Shown: in pieces, positions 1 to 12,200 of the stretch
Layout: the number at the start of each line of letters is the position of its first letter
Position numbering within the stretch: position 1 is the first letter of the stretch
Assembly: GCF_000005505.3 (NCBI RefSeq)
Contig: NC_016135.3
Span: 18,198,613-18,262,612, forward strand
DNA: 64,000 nt
Origin: Brachypodium distachyon
Lineage: Eukaryota; Streptophyta; Magnoliopsida; Poales; Poaceae
Direction of reading: 5' to 3'
Translations under genes and position numbers: made by a program
The notes under the pieces: model-generated
Database searches by the model: none
Told to the model about the DNA's origin: nothing
The model's input: only the letters and a program-made list of their open reading frames with translations

Positions 1-45
1 ACGCCGGAGCTAAAAACATTTTGAATCTCGCCTGTGCGCACGCAG

Positions 46-1216
46 CTCCCGCGCAAGATGGCGGCGCCATGGAGCGGCATCTCGCTCAAGAAGTGGGTCA
101 AGGAGCGGAAGCAGAAGCGCAAGGAGGAGGCGCGACTGCACAAGGCCGAGGTCCACGCCGCGGTGTCCGTCGCGAGCGTCGCGGCCGTACTCGCCGCCAT
201 CGCCGCCGAGAGGGGCTCCGCGCCGGCGTCCATGAGGGAGACGTCGGTGGCGTCGGCCGCCGCGCTCGTGGCCGCGCAGTGCGCCAGGGTGGCCGAGGCC
301 GCGGGTGCCACGCGCGACCAGGTCGCCGCGGCCGTCGGCGCCGCCGTGGCCGCCACGGATGCCAGCAACGTCATCACGCTCACCGCCGCCGCCGCCACCT
401 GTACGTAGTAAAAGCCCTCTCTGTCGGACAGATTCTGAGTGCCCGCGAAGATTCAAACCATTCGATGCTATAGTCGTTTCTTAATTTTCGGGGTCTGTTT
501 TGATTTGAATGTAGCACTGCGGGGCGCGGCGGCGCTGAGGGGGAGGCGAGGAGGCAGCGGCGGGCATGGGCAGAACGAGAGGGCGGACCAGGCGGCGCCG
601 TGGCAGGACGACCTGGACTTCGACTTCAACTACGCGAGGTCCAAGGCGGCGCTGGCCAAGGGCGACGAGATGTTCGTGGCCATGCCGGACGGTACGTAAG
701 CCGCCGTCCCGTTCCGTCCGATTGCGCGTGCTTTCGAGCTGCGGGCGTCATTGATCGCTCTCCGGCCTCATGTCTTTGCTTGCCGCGGGTAACGTAGTAC
801 TCCGTATATACGTGCAGGGAAGTGGAAGCTGCACACGGTGTCCGCCGCCTCGAACAAGGACGGCAAGGTGGTGCTGCGGATCAAGAAGATGAACCTGGTC
901 ATGGCTTTCTCCAACGCCAAAGAAAGTAAGCATGACCTTATTCTCTTCATCAGCCATGTATGTACGGTACACTGACCGGCTGCTTGCAAAAAATGTAACA
1001 GGCGTGGTCAATGACATGAGCCCGTGCGCGCCGGAGAAGGCGAGCCGGGACGAGGAGGCGACGTACCCGATGGAGGTGTCGACGAGCAAGGGCAAGGTGG
1101 AGCTCCGGGCCGACGACTACGCCGTGTACAAGAGGTGGGTCACCACGGTGACCCACATGCTCGCCTCCTCCGCCGCCCTCGTCAGCACGCGCCCGCCGAT
1201 CACCCGGCGGAACTGA
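46..1216 (+). CDS. VAN3-binding / FORKED-like protein, C-terminal part (5' end outside window)
   Basis: Four exons can be placed: 46-400, 515-691, 818-925 and 1002-1216. Together they give 855 nt in frame, 284 residues and a TGA. The first visible exon starts after an AG acceptor and encodes WSGISLKKWVKERKQKRKEE followed by an Ala/Val-rich helix (AEVHAAVSVASVAAVLAAIAAE), the signature of the plant 'auxin canalisation' domain. Later exons (GKWKLHTVSAASNKDGKVVLRIKK and on) match the plant PH-like domain. Known family members (VAB, FORKED1 and FKD1-like proteins) bind the ARF-GAP VAN3/SFC at trans-Golgi membranes and act in PIN sorting and leaf vein joining; that role here is inferred. Upstream exons with the N-terminus are missing because the window begins inside the gene. 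The in-frame ATG at 58 is probably internal, since relatives carry more sequence before this motif. Confidence 0.82.
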
Positions 1217-2366
1217 CCCCCCCTGCGCGCGCCCCACCTGCGGCCTGAAGTAACAGCGACGCGTGTTGATCGTGATCCATCCGCCGTGTATTTCAGTTTC
1301 ACAGCTTGTGTTCGACCCCCTTCCGGCCCCAAGACTGTAACGAAGTTTAATTAGCCGGTCGCTAGCTGCACGGTCCAGCACCTGCAGCGCCTGGGGCTCG
1401 TAGTATTTCTGCCGCGGAATGCGTTTCGTTTTGTAATTTCCTGTTCAAGTGCTAACTATGCGTTTGCTGATTCCTTGTTCAAGTGGTGACAATGCGTTTT
1501 CGCCGCTGTTGCGCGCGATTCGTCAGGCGACTGGTTTTCACTCGATCTCGGCCGGGTTTCCCAATCTCGCGCCAGCTTGCCGGCCGGAATGGTTCCACTT
1601 GCGAGGCCTTTTTTTTTAAAAAGACATCTCGCTTCATTGATTCAATAAACAAAGTACAAATAATCGAAATTGAAACGAAAACCAACAACAAAAAACCTTA
1701 ATGAAACTAAAAGTTAAATTAAGATTCTTTGAAGTAAATAAACTTGATCCGTCATCCGTATCTTGAACTCTCTATCTCTTCGGTGATGAAATTGCAGAAG
1801 ATCAAAACTGCACAAGCTGGACTAACCTTATAGGTTTTAAATAGCCACATGAGTCGCTCACCGCAACCGATGAGAACCTAATATCGTTGAACGCACTCTG
1901 GTCGGGGACGCACCCGCAGGTTGTCGATCTGCTGATTTGTCGCCGAACCAACTAGAAAGAAGACCAAAATAATGAAAAAACAAACCACGAGATCCGCTAA
2001 CTCCATGGAGTAAATCGTGTTGACTACACCAGGAAGAGGATGGAGCTGGGAGACTATTATTCCATACGCCGTCGTGAGGACACAAAAACTCACAGAAAAG
2101 GTAGACAAACTGCAGTCAGACGTTGATCTATGGTTCCCCTCGTCACCCGATGCCTAATCGACGGTCGGAGACGAGGGAAACCCGAAGAAAAAACGCTGAT
2201 CGGAAGACTCCTGGCGGCTAGGGCTTGGAACGGGGAAATTTGAAGACGGCTGCTCCACACTGATTTTCTTGCGAGGCCTCCTTGATTAGGCATGTTTCAC
2301 CTTCTGTGCTTGTGTTCGCAGTTTTAATCCCTCCTCGCAAAAAAAGATACTAGTACTACTTCTGTG
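1217..2366. other. Intergenic DNA downstream of the VAN3-binding gene
   Basis: This holds the 3' UTR of the preceding gene and AT-rich sequence. No reading frame here resembles a protein I know. Homopolymer tracts (T run near 1610, A-rich 1670-1720) and short frames between 1860 and 2290 look non-coding. Confidence 0.5.
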
Positions 2367-2511
2367 CCCTCATTTGCTGGTGCATTTGGAATGAGAAAAG
2401 AATCTGAACACTGGTGAGTGGTATCACCCTCATCTGCTGGTGCATTTGGAATGAGAAAAGAATCTGAACATTGGTGAGTGGTATCACCCTCATCTGCTGG
2501 TGCATTTGGAA
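2367..2511. repeat. 60-bp tandem repeat, about 2.4 copies
   Basis: The unit beginning CCCTCATTTGCTGGTGCATT recurs at an exact 60-bp period (2367, 2427, 2487). The copies differ by only a few substitutions (CATTTG/CATCTG, ACACTGG/ACATTGG), so the duplication is recent. The third copy stops after about 25 bp. The minus strand reads open through the array, but only because the period is a multiple of three. Confidence 0.9.
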
Positions 2512-3855
2512 GCACGGGAATTCGATCGTGTTAGTCGCCAACTCGCCGAGCGTGAACATGGTGTTTTGTGCCATCGAGCTGGAGGGATCGGCTTGGGCTG
2601 TGGTCAAACTCTTTAGGGGTAGTAGTTTCCCACAGTGGAATGAAAGCTAGTAGTCGTGTACTTTTGCTTATGGGCCCGTAACCGCGTCGCGGTATTCTAC
2701 TTCAATATACACAACCTGCTTGGGTGTATTTTAGAAAAAAAGAAAAAAAATACTGCTGCGCCGTGGAATGTCCTTCTCATTTCCTTGTTCAAGCGCTAAC
2801 ATTGGTGAACATTTGCACGTTCCCATACCCGATTTGGTGTTGCTATTTCATCAGGCATCGATTTAATTTCGCTCGCCGATGACAGTCCGATCAACTTTTC
2901 GATCTCGCCAGCTTGCCGGTGTGGTTAAGATTGCAAGGCACAGCCGTCGTCTATGACAACTGCGACGCAAGGTCCGGTCCATTTGTTCGGAAGGCCCAAA
3001 GGAAAAATTGAAGAAAACAAGTGTCAAACCTTGTAACTTAACTATATTTATCATAAAAATCACATAAAACACACAAATTTTGGCCCCCAATTTGTGTTGG
3101 ACTTACACCATCACACTTATCGCCTTGGCCTAGGGCTGGCTCTGTGTAGAGCTAATAGAGAAGAGTAAAAGACGCATCGCCGCAGTGGTTGGAGCCGCCA
3201 ATGACACGTGTATAACAACTACAATAGAGCAGAGAGAAGAGTCATCGATCACCGTATGGTTACTGTCATGAGGTGAAGCCGTCTACAGCACAAGAACACA
3301 GATCCAGAGACGAGAGAGAAGACCTTGTTGTGTGCTTATTAGTAGTTAGGGTCCCAACTGTCTAACGCGCATATGCAATGACAGTGGTGGAGTCTAGGAT
3401 GAGATATCGCTGAAGTAGTGGATAGAGGTTAGAATTCCTTTTGCAAATCTCGCCAAAGAGCGGGATATTCTTGCTTTTTGTGTGGGTAGAGATTTTTTTT
3501 TGATAGAAAGCACATAGTGATCTTGCTTAAATATAAGGAAAACTAGGCCAGAAAGTGGCGGAGAGTTCCGAGTGATCGAAAAAAACACAAGACAGCTCAT
3601 TTGATCTAGAGATAAGGATGCCAAGGCCCAAAGTCCATCGGATATTACTCGTACTCACCTTTGATGGTCTTCCGAACTTCGAGAAAACTCTTGCAGCACC
3701 AGAGGCACCGGTGCACCGCCTGCCAAAATCTGCAATCAATCATTGATCGAGTATCTTAGATAACCGTTGTGAACCCCATCGTCATGAGGTCCACTTGTGC
3801 CTTGCGATCAATGCTTGCCAAGGCGAGAATTGCCTCGGCATGCTTCGATGTGAGC
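2512..3855. other. Intergenic DNA, nothing recognised
   Basis: I see no credible coding sequence, RNA gene or complete mobile element in this stretch. Confidence 0.45.
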
Positions 3856-3958
3856 GGCCCATATTATTTGTCTCAGATTTGCCCAAATGGATGTATCTAT
3901 GTTTAAAAAACATTTAGATACATGTAATATTTCGACAAGTAATTCCAGCCGGAGGGAG
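3856..3958. mobile_element. Stowaway-type MITE (Tc1/mariner), left end degenerate
   Basis: The right end is CCGGAGGGAG followed by a TA target dinucleotide, the standard Stowaway terminus. The body has the usual hairpin: ATTATTTGTCTCAGATTTG on the left pairs with the right-hand GACAAGTAAT, and there is an internal GGATGTATCTATG / TTTAGATACATG pair. The left CTCCCTCC terminus has been lost or mutated, so the left boundary is approximate. Confidence 0.75.
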
Positions 3959-5231
3959 TACAATATTCAAACATTTAGCTATCTATGACATATGGGTTTC
4001 ATTTCAAAAGGATACTGCAGGTGGACTCCGTCTTAGACTATGTCTTAAAATGCTAGCCTCTGTCTTAAAACGCTAATGTGTCCTTAAACAGGCAGTTATT
4101 AGAAAATAAGGAGTATAAATGCCTTAGGTTGATGTCTGAAGGTCTCCGGAAACAGCAAGCCCAAACGTGAGCTTTGCTGAGGTGCCGTGCGGTGATGCAC
4201 AAACTGACTCTTAATTCTGCGTTACCTACGTGCACATATTCACATTCCGTTCGACGCATTCCAGCACTGAAGAGCATGCAGCCCTCCCAATGCCCACAAA
4301 CACTATTACCCTGCACACATATTTCTGTTACACCGAAGCAGACAATGTGTACAACCCGCACAAGAGAACGAAAACGGAGTCAAATAAATGCCAACAGAGA
4401 GAGGGGGGGGGGGAGGAGCCGGGCAGGTAGGTGGAGCTGGAGCTCATCTACGGCGCCCATCCCGCCGGTTTAACGCCGGGGCATTGAAGGAGCCCATCGA
4501 TCGCATGGCTGGATCCACCGCTTCTTCGCTGAACTGAATTTAAAGTTGCAGTCGCCGAGTTGGTGTATCCGCTGCTGCAGGTTGGTTGATTAGCCTCGGC
4601 CCGGGGCGCGTGCTCTGCGTCTCCTGCCCGTCGGGTGCAAGTCCAGGGCCGCAGTCGATCCCAGAGCCCTTTCCCGATCTTCCTCTCGCCATCATCACGT
4701 ACGTTCGTATATACACGCGCTATACTGCCTCTACGCACACCAGAATACCCGATCGATCTACTGGCTCCATCAGTCACATCACTTGCACGGGGGAATGCTG
4801 TGTGCGTGCGTGGCGCGAGCATGGAGCGAAGAGATCCAATATATGCGGTGTGCTCTGGTTTCTAAGCTCTCTCGGCCCGTGTGTGTGCATGGCTGCAGCA
4901 CAGGCACTGTACTGTGCCATCTTGATGAGGGAGCGAACAAACATACATGCGCATGCAAATGCATGGTCAGCAAATTAACCTCTCGGCTGCAGCGTCCATA
5001 AAGGCATGTTTCATCCTTTCGGGGATCGCCGTCCTCGGCTCGGACCACCCGCGCCTTACCACCATTTTGCACTCTCGCCATTTATCACGCACCCCCCTCT
5101 CTCCCTCAACTCGTAGTATGTCCTGTCTATCGGTCCTGCCTTCCTTCTGCTACATAAGGGGCTCCTCCTCGGCTAGACTTGTTCTTCTTCCCAGCAACGC
5201 ACCCAGTCACCACTCTTCACCAGTAATCGCC

Positions 5232-5429
5232 ATGCAAGCCACGGTTCCTCCCTTCGGCCTTGCCATGAAGCCGGCAAGCCTGAAGAGCCTTCGCTGCTGT
5301 CACCATGCCGGCCCAGGTTCCCTCTTCGCTGGTCGCTGGCTGATGCTCTGCTCCGTGACCGGGCTTCTTCTCGGCTGGTTCAAGGAGGGGACACCGAAGA
5401 GCTTGGCGTCGTCCCGCGCGCTGTGGTGA
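5232..5429 (+). CDS. Possible small protein, 65 residues, or truncated transporter fragment
   Basis: An ATG ORF of 65 codons with mostly G or C at third positions lies about 80 bp downstream of a TATA-like CTACATAAGG (near 5150) and a pyrimidine-rich leader. The predicted peptide has a short hydrophobic stretch around residues 36-48 (GRWLMLCSVTGLLLGW). I do not recognise it firmly. The AGRWLML segment is reminiscent of the N-terminus of plant nodulin-like major-facilitator proteins, so this might be a truncated copy of such a gene; that is a weak memory-based resemblance, and nothing downstream continues the fold. The following 300 bp look like a 3' UTR. It could equally be a chance ORF in a non-coding transcript. 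Confidence 0.3.
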   Translation: MQATVPPFGLAMKPASLKSLRCCHHAGPGSLFAGRWLMLCSVTGLLLGWFKEGTPKSLASSRALW

Positions 5430-6699
5430 TCAACGACTGGCTCTATCCTCCCTGAGCTCATCTGCTCATCTGCTCCCTGACATCTTTCATCATCCTCTCC
5501 CCGAACAGTTCGGCTGGGAATTCTTGCTTTGGGTGACTGTTCTTGACCTTGCAAGACTTTACCGTGCCGGACGCTCTTCTACTGAGTGCCCGACCCTCCC
5601 TCGTCCGTACCAACCCTCTCATCTCCTGTCATCCCGTCTATCCCTCTTGAGCTTTGTAACTTGCAGCTAGTAGAATCTACTTATTGTGTTGTTATTCTTT
5701 CCATCAGTTGTTGTTGTTTTCTTCGTGCGTAGCGAGAAAAGTTTGTCGAGATTGTTACTTGTAACTTGTAAGCCGGCCAACAATTGTTACTTGATGTCTC
5801 CCAGTTGCAGCTTGTGAGAAATTAAGGAAGTGTACGGGTTAATTAACTACTACAAGCACAAAATAAAAGCATGACATCAAACGTCCGCATAAAATTTAGA
5901 GCACACTTTGTTGGGCACATTTACATGCGTTCATGTGCAGCAGCATTCTTATTGTGTTCTGTACCATCTGACTGGGGCCGGCAGTGAAGTGTTCACCAGT
6001 ATTGTCATGGTCACGTGCACCCATACAGAACGAACACTAGTCCAACTCAGCCTTCAAGCAATTCAGAGCGTCAGAACTCACATTAACTAGCAAACAGGAC
6101 TACAGGAGTACTTCCCAGTGTTGCATCGGCTACTGTTTGCTGTACCGCGGGGAAAGATGTGACGCAAACTAGCTAGCTTGACAAAATATGATTGTAAACT
6201 GAATATCGAGTACTGCCTTATCACATAACGTGCAATGCAAGGCAATGTCTTTCTGGGAACTGCCCGCAAAATAAAATAAAATAATAATAATCTTTCTGGG
6301 AACATCTATCTGATCATCTGATGGATATTCACTGAGTATTGATATAAATGGGCAACCGCTGGGTGAACTGAAAGTAGTTTCCTTCTACTAACTAGCCCAT
6401 TTTAGACCCCTCATCGCTCCATTCAAAGTCCAAGAACGGGCATAGATTACCAGATTGAGCAATAATACCTCATTTCAGAATATACTTCAATTAAAGCATG
6501 TGAAAAGCATGTCTGAATAACAGAATAAGCATGCTCAATTATTAGGGAAACATAAGAGGAAATCATCACTTGCTGTTTTGCAGCTATGGCCTGGAAGAGA
6601 TCAAGACAGAAGCATAAATTCCAACCAGAAGATAGCAGGAGCACTGATGTGAAAGCAGTGGACTGGTCGGAGACTGGAGGAGACTCTCAAACAGAAGAT

Positions 6700-9029
6700 T
6701 TAGAGGGGCCCTGGAAATGTCCCATTCTCCCTCTGCTCATTCCACTTATCAACCTGATTAAGCGTGACAGGAAAATTAGTTGATGATACTGAAGCAAAAA
6801 AAGGTAAAGTTGCTCCTTAATAGTAGAAGTTACACGAATTTGAAATGGAGTTGCTTTTGAACCAAAGAGAGATGATATGGTCCAGCACTCTGACGGATCA
6901 TTTAAGGATAGAGGCATAGATGAAATGCTGGGAGCTAATTTAAAAGAAAGATTTAACACTCAAAAGGCTAATATATGAAACGCTCAGTTGAAAACAAGAA
7001 AAAATCTCGATCAGGTATAATAAATATATAGACCTCAAGAAAAAAAAAGGTGCATCACTGTAGTTGCTGTATGATAAATCAAGCCTCTAAGTTCTCAAAT
7101 GGAAGCAATATCAGGTTGTCTATGTGTCTTGTTTTTTCGTTTCCAAGTTTGTGAACAAATTCATAACATCAATGTTGTAGTCATCACTTTGATGCATCGA
7201 TTGTAAATTTCCAGCAGTGAAGTTTGTTGACGTGTTTTCAGATGAATGATTTCAACGAGGTCACTTCATTGGCAAAAAATTGTCAAATCCTAATGTTTCA
7301 AAATTGGCAGGTATTTTCACTACGACCACAGATGCGGTCTGCGAATTACTGCTCAAGAGTAGAAATTGTAGAATGCAGATCCTACGGAATCTACATTGGC
7401 AGGTATTTTTCACTATGACCACAGATGCGGTCTGCAAATTACCGCTCAACAGTAGGATGTGCTACTTGCAATTATAGTATCTAAGTGACTTCAGAAGGCT
7501 CATAGTAAAGCCAAATAAAGAGAAAATCGTGTTACTTTTTACCCTGCCGAGTTATACACAGATACTGGCGGAAACAACAAAATTATTTCAGCAGGATTTC
7601 TAAATCCAGATTCAATATTCTAGATTTAGATATAGTAATTTAGATAATGTATTACTTATCTTCTGGCAACTTCATGCATTATGCATAGACTATGGCAGTG
7701 GCAACACAGATTAGATAATTCACATTTAAAAATTCTACTGCAAACTAAGACCGCGCTATTTAAATCAAACTTCCTGGTATAATGCCCTTGCAGTTGAAAG
7801 TAATAAGAATGGCGGCAGTTATAAACTTATACAGTTATACAGTATAGACAACAAAGTCACTCACCCATTCAGCTGGGCAAAGAGATCGGTAGTACTTGGC
7901 AAATTTCTCACAGTCAGCAGTTTCTTCCCCTTTGGCATTCACACACCTGATTTCATCAAAGACAAATAGTCAGGAAACATAATAACATATTTTACGTGTT
8001 TACATCATGAAGTTATTGCATCATATATACCTGTGGTACTCAACATAGCGAGTAAAACAATGCCTGGTTTGGTTTGTTGTAGGAAAGCGGAAGTCAGCAG
8101 GTGCTGTTTTAATCTCAATCTGGTAAGTGAGCAAAATATGAACCCGTAAGGACAGTACAGCGTGCATGGAGAACAGAAATAAAGCTAACCAGTGACAATC
8201 AACTAGACAAAATTAGTGACCGATAAAACATCCCATCAATCAAACAGTAACCATGATGGAAGTTTTCTAGAATAAAACATGGATAAATTTTCCAGCAAAT
8301 ATATCTTGGAGTTCACAGTTTGATGATGGCATGTACAAGTAAAATGGTAGATCCCGTACAAGTCGTTAAAACACCAACATTGTTGTATGGAGTGGGTACA
8401 CACTATAACCAGACCAAACCAACGATTCTCCTGAAAATGAAGCACCCAATTGCCATCACATCTAACATTGGTGCCACTACCTTTAATACAGGACGTCAGT
8501 GAAACCCCCCAAGCAGGTGGTTCTGAGTATCGTCCCAAATTCAACACTTAAAATGCATACATCAGCATTACAGAACCAACCAGCCTAAAGAATTCACCTT
8601 CGTTCAAAATAAATCTTAGCAATTCACCGTCCAATCGTTCTGCTGAGCTAGTCCGATCTAACCAGCAAATTCTGTAAAACTCCTAATAGAGATAGGCGCT
8701 AATCGCACGAAAGGGAATGGCACAAAACACACCAATCGCTCACGAGGAATAGGGCAGAAATATAAGGACCTCCAGCGCCAAAAAAAAAGGACCTAGGGTT
8801 CAGAACAAACACGGGTATCTGCTTATCGCAACCCAGATCACGCGAAGATACATACCCTACGGATCAGAATCAGATCCACGCGACGAGGAACAAACTATAA
8901 CCGCGCCGCGATCGACGAAACAACGAATACAGTATACTGTAGGGGAAGCGAATGTTCCGGAACGACCCTACGGAGATCCGATCGAACGAAACAGAACAAG
9001 ATTCTAGAAGGTTCCCTCACCTCGGCCAT
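6700..9029 (-). CDS. COX6B: Cytochrome c oxidase subunit 6b
   Basis: Four minus-strand exons: 9029-9021 (Met-Ala-Glu), 8119-8031, 7946-7865 and 6753-6700. They join in frame to 77 residues, typical of the short plant isoforms. The protein has the twin Cys signature of the family: C-x9-C (CFTRYVEYHRC) and C-x10-C (CEKFAKYYRSLC). It ends in the conserved WNEQRENGTFPGPL. COX6b is a small intermembrane-space subunit of respiratory complex IV, imported and oxidised through the Mia40 relay thanks to these cysteine pairs. The start ATG is fixed by an exon of only nine coding bases followed by GTGAGG. All introns have GT-AG ends. The last intron (about 1.1 kb) holds a 93-bp tandem duplication. The upstream region has several TGGGCY motifs. 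Confidence 0.93.
7304..7480. repeat. 93-bp tandem duplication inside COX6B intron 3
   Basis: TTGGCAGGTATTTTCACTA starts at 7304 and recurs at 7397 as a near copy; each copy continues through GACCACAGATGCGGTCTGC and a following GCTCAA. Copies differ by a few substitutions and one T insertion. Each unit carries the imperfect palindrome GACCACAGATGCGGTC. Confidence 0.85.
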
Positions 9030-9143
9030 GTCGTGGGGCTGGACGGAGACTAGAGATCGAAGGCTAGGAAGGAAATCGCGGCGTCGATGAGCGGAGAAAC
9101 GGGGGCTCGACGGAAAGGGAGAGGAGGGACCTGGGAAGGGACA

Positions 9144-9223
9144 TGGGCCCGGTCAAGACGGAGCTTAATATTCGGATCTGGCCCATGATGACTACGAATA
9201 AACTATGGGCTCTACTATGGGCC
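9144..9223 (-). promoter_or_regulatory. Cluster of site II motifs (TGGGCY) upstream of COX6B
   Basis: TGGGCC at 9144-9149, its reverse complement GGCCCA at 9180-9185, TGGGCT at 9206-9211 and TGGGCC at 9218-9223 lie 115-195 bp upstream of the COX6B start codon. Such motifs bind TCP factors and are common in promoters of plant nuclear genes for respiratory-chain and ribosomal proteins. The role here is inferred from position. Confidence 0.6.
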
Positions 9224-9299
9224 TTCACCTAACTAACTTGAATAGATGCCACAGCTTGTTTCTCCGATGCTTCCAGCCGACCAGCACCAGCCCATGAAA

Positions 9300-12200
9300 T
9301 CTTTCGGTGAGGGGCCTCCAGCCGGACCTAGTGCCTTTGGGACTTTGGGTGCTTGTGGATGTGGAGTGTGGACGAGAAAATAACAGAGCACATGAACCAA
9401 GTGATTGGCAGTGGATTTTTTTTTCTTACGGGCTCATTTGGCTGCAGGGAGTAAAAAAACCAGGTAACCAAACACGGGGCGGGCATTTTCAGGAGCACAA
9501 GGGAGGATCCCCTTACACCATGGGGCATGGTGCCATTTGGCAGCAAGGAGACAGGAGGGAAGGGATTTGTGCTCACAGATGATGATAGGAGCTCTTCAGA
9601 TCCGAGGGGAAAAGAACGTTGAGGTGGAGCAGAGCTCGAGGGAGGGGGCATGGCCCTCGGTTGCCGGAGGGAGGCGGCCGGTTCGGGGTAAGGGGCGTTG
9701 CTCGCAGGCCGGATCGAGGGAAGGGCTTGGGGAGGCGGCCGGGTGGGCGGTGCCACTCGCGATCGAGGGAGGGGGGCGGCGACGTCGCTTCGGGTCGCTG
9801 GAGGGAAGGACAGAGGGAAGAACGGCGGCGTCGCACGGTCGCGATGCGTCGTGAGAACGAGCGAGCGAGCTAGTGGATTTTCTCCCGTCGTGGGAGTCTT
9901 CCCCGTAGAAAGGCCGTGGAAAAGGAAGGGATCTCTCCCCCCTCATGGGCTACCAAACGCGTCCCCTGAACATCATTGTTGATAGTAGAAACCGACTCAT
10001 GCAGAGCAGCTGACGTTGTTTGTGGTGACGATGACGGAGATCAAGCGACCTTGGTGCTTGTTTCTCTAGCGTTGCATCCAACGATTTCAAAGTCTTAGCA
10101 AATGATCTATAACTGTGATCGATCAAGGTAGCGTCTAACGGCATCGAGGTGACAAACAAACTACGTATGAACGGAATCCATGGTGATATGGATACATTAT
10201 CCGAGAGGCCATGTAGAGAGTACAAAAGGTTTTACGCAAGTGTTGTTCTCAAGGGGCATGGATCAAACCCTGATGTTCACAATCTGGATCCTGGTGCTTT
10301 GCTTTTAGACATTGGTCTTCTTGTATCCACTGGCTTCACATTGCACCTGATTACATTTTTGTCCAGATTAATAGAGTAGATTTCATTAAAATTGAGACAA
10401 ATAAGTACCATTTTGTACACCATGTAGGGTGGGCTTTTTTCGAGTTTGCCCTCTATTTAGCGTGGGGTTTTCCCGTTTATATACAATTTGTCAAATTATG
10501 TTGAATTTGACAGATGGGCCACCTTGTCAAGTTGAGATGATCAGCTATCTGACGCCCCTGCATGCCGGATTCATACATGTGTTGGGTGTTTCTGACTTGG
10601 CCCGAGTAGCTTCCAACCATGACTAACATGTCCAGTTGCGAGACTGAACCGCGCCCCATACGCTCTACCATTCCTGAGTACTCGCCTACGCATCGTACGT
10701 ACGTGCTCCATCATCGTCGGATCTCTACCACCGCCCACCACTACCTATCCCAAATCGTATGCGCCACGAGTAGCGGGATGATTCGGTTGCTACCGACTAG
10801 GCCTAACCAAGACACGGATCACTCCGGACATGTTTAAAACACCCAACACATGTATATTTTAGACGTGTCTTGCAATTACACGTTAGCTCATCCTCACGAG
10901 CGACCTCCATCTATTTAGATTTGACACGGATTGACAAATCAGGGTACCGCCTACAAATTGTCAAAAACAAATCAGGGTAAAAAGTGATCAAAATTTAATC
11001 AGATGCTTCCTGATAATTTTGGACACTACTTCACAAAGTGAAAATCACTCAAACGAATGAAGAGAGCTTGTTGTTCAAGGTAATCCACATCGTTCAACGA
11101 GACACGCATGACATTAAACGTGAGTGATTTGATCTTATCGTGGGGCATGTTACCCACGAATTGACCAGGAGTATCTCTTGCAAAAAATAATTCAGTCCCA
11201 GATTGACCGCAAAGTCAGGCACATAGGACTACACGCGGATCCATTCTCGCGACGAAAAAAGAAATCAGCTGTCAAATTTCTGAAATTTTATTCCCCATTC
11301 CAAGTTGCCCGCGCCCCCGGTCCAGCTGCGCAGGCGGCACTCTAATCCGCTAGCCGTCGATGTCATCGTCGCACCTTGCGCTCGCCGCCTACACCTATGT
11401 CACGCCGGCTTGCCGGCCCGCTTTTTCCCATTCAGTGACGACAGAGACGGCGCCTTTCGTCTTGAGTCATGGCTGCGGCGGGCGGCTAGTATTAACTTTA
11501 GCAAAGTTGCAAACATCCGGTGATGACCCTAGCTTGTCTGCCATGTGCTACTAATACTTTAATGAATCTATCCGATTGATTCAGAAAGGCAGGCCCTCGA
11601 TGCCCAGCTAGACACAGAAAAGAGGGAAGTGCGGCCTCTCGCTTCTCCACGGGCTTTTCCTGACAGTACCGAGATCGCAAATTCATGAGCCTTTCAGTCT
11701 GCCCAGGGACGTACGCCGTACGCGAGCTCTCAAGAGAAAACTCCATTCGGCGATCTTTTTGGACACTATGTATGTTATGTGTCCCGATCGACAGGATCAC
11801 CTCCTAGCCTACCATTATATAGTGCTATGCATACTAAATCAAGACGCTTGCTTGTGTGACTCGAGACTTGACTGTTTTCTCTTCTGAAAACGATATGCAC
11901 CTCGATAATGAACCAGCTGTATGCTTGGCACTACCAGGAGAGCATATAAACAGCAGCATAAACGGACAAACAATGAAAGAAACATGCTAACTTCACATGC
12001 CGCGTGGTCAGGCTTAATTCCGACCACCGATGGTACTGTACAAGTGGTAGTTCGTTTCCTGGCGTACGTCTAAATATGTCTGCGCAAGAACACGCGTATC
12101 CGCCATTTCATAGTTCAGAGAAATCGGTGTGCCGTATCCGCCAGAAACAGAAATTGACTAGCTGTTCTAGACTCGACAATAAACAGTGTGACAACGAATC

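Noticed and set aside
10..473. Long open frames on the minus strand and in other plus frames over the first exon of the VAN3-binding gene
   Set aside because: Arg/Gly/Ala-rich low-complexity translations caused by high GC; only the frame beginning at 46 shows family motifs and splices correctly.
9573..9982. Overlapping frames of 84-142 codons in the GC-rich block upstream of COX6B
   Set aside because: Low-complexity Arg/Pro/Gly translation on both strands, no introns or motifs; more likely transposon-derived or GC-rich non-coding DNA.
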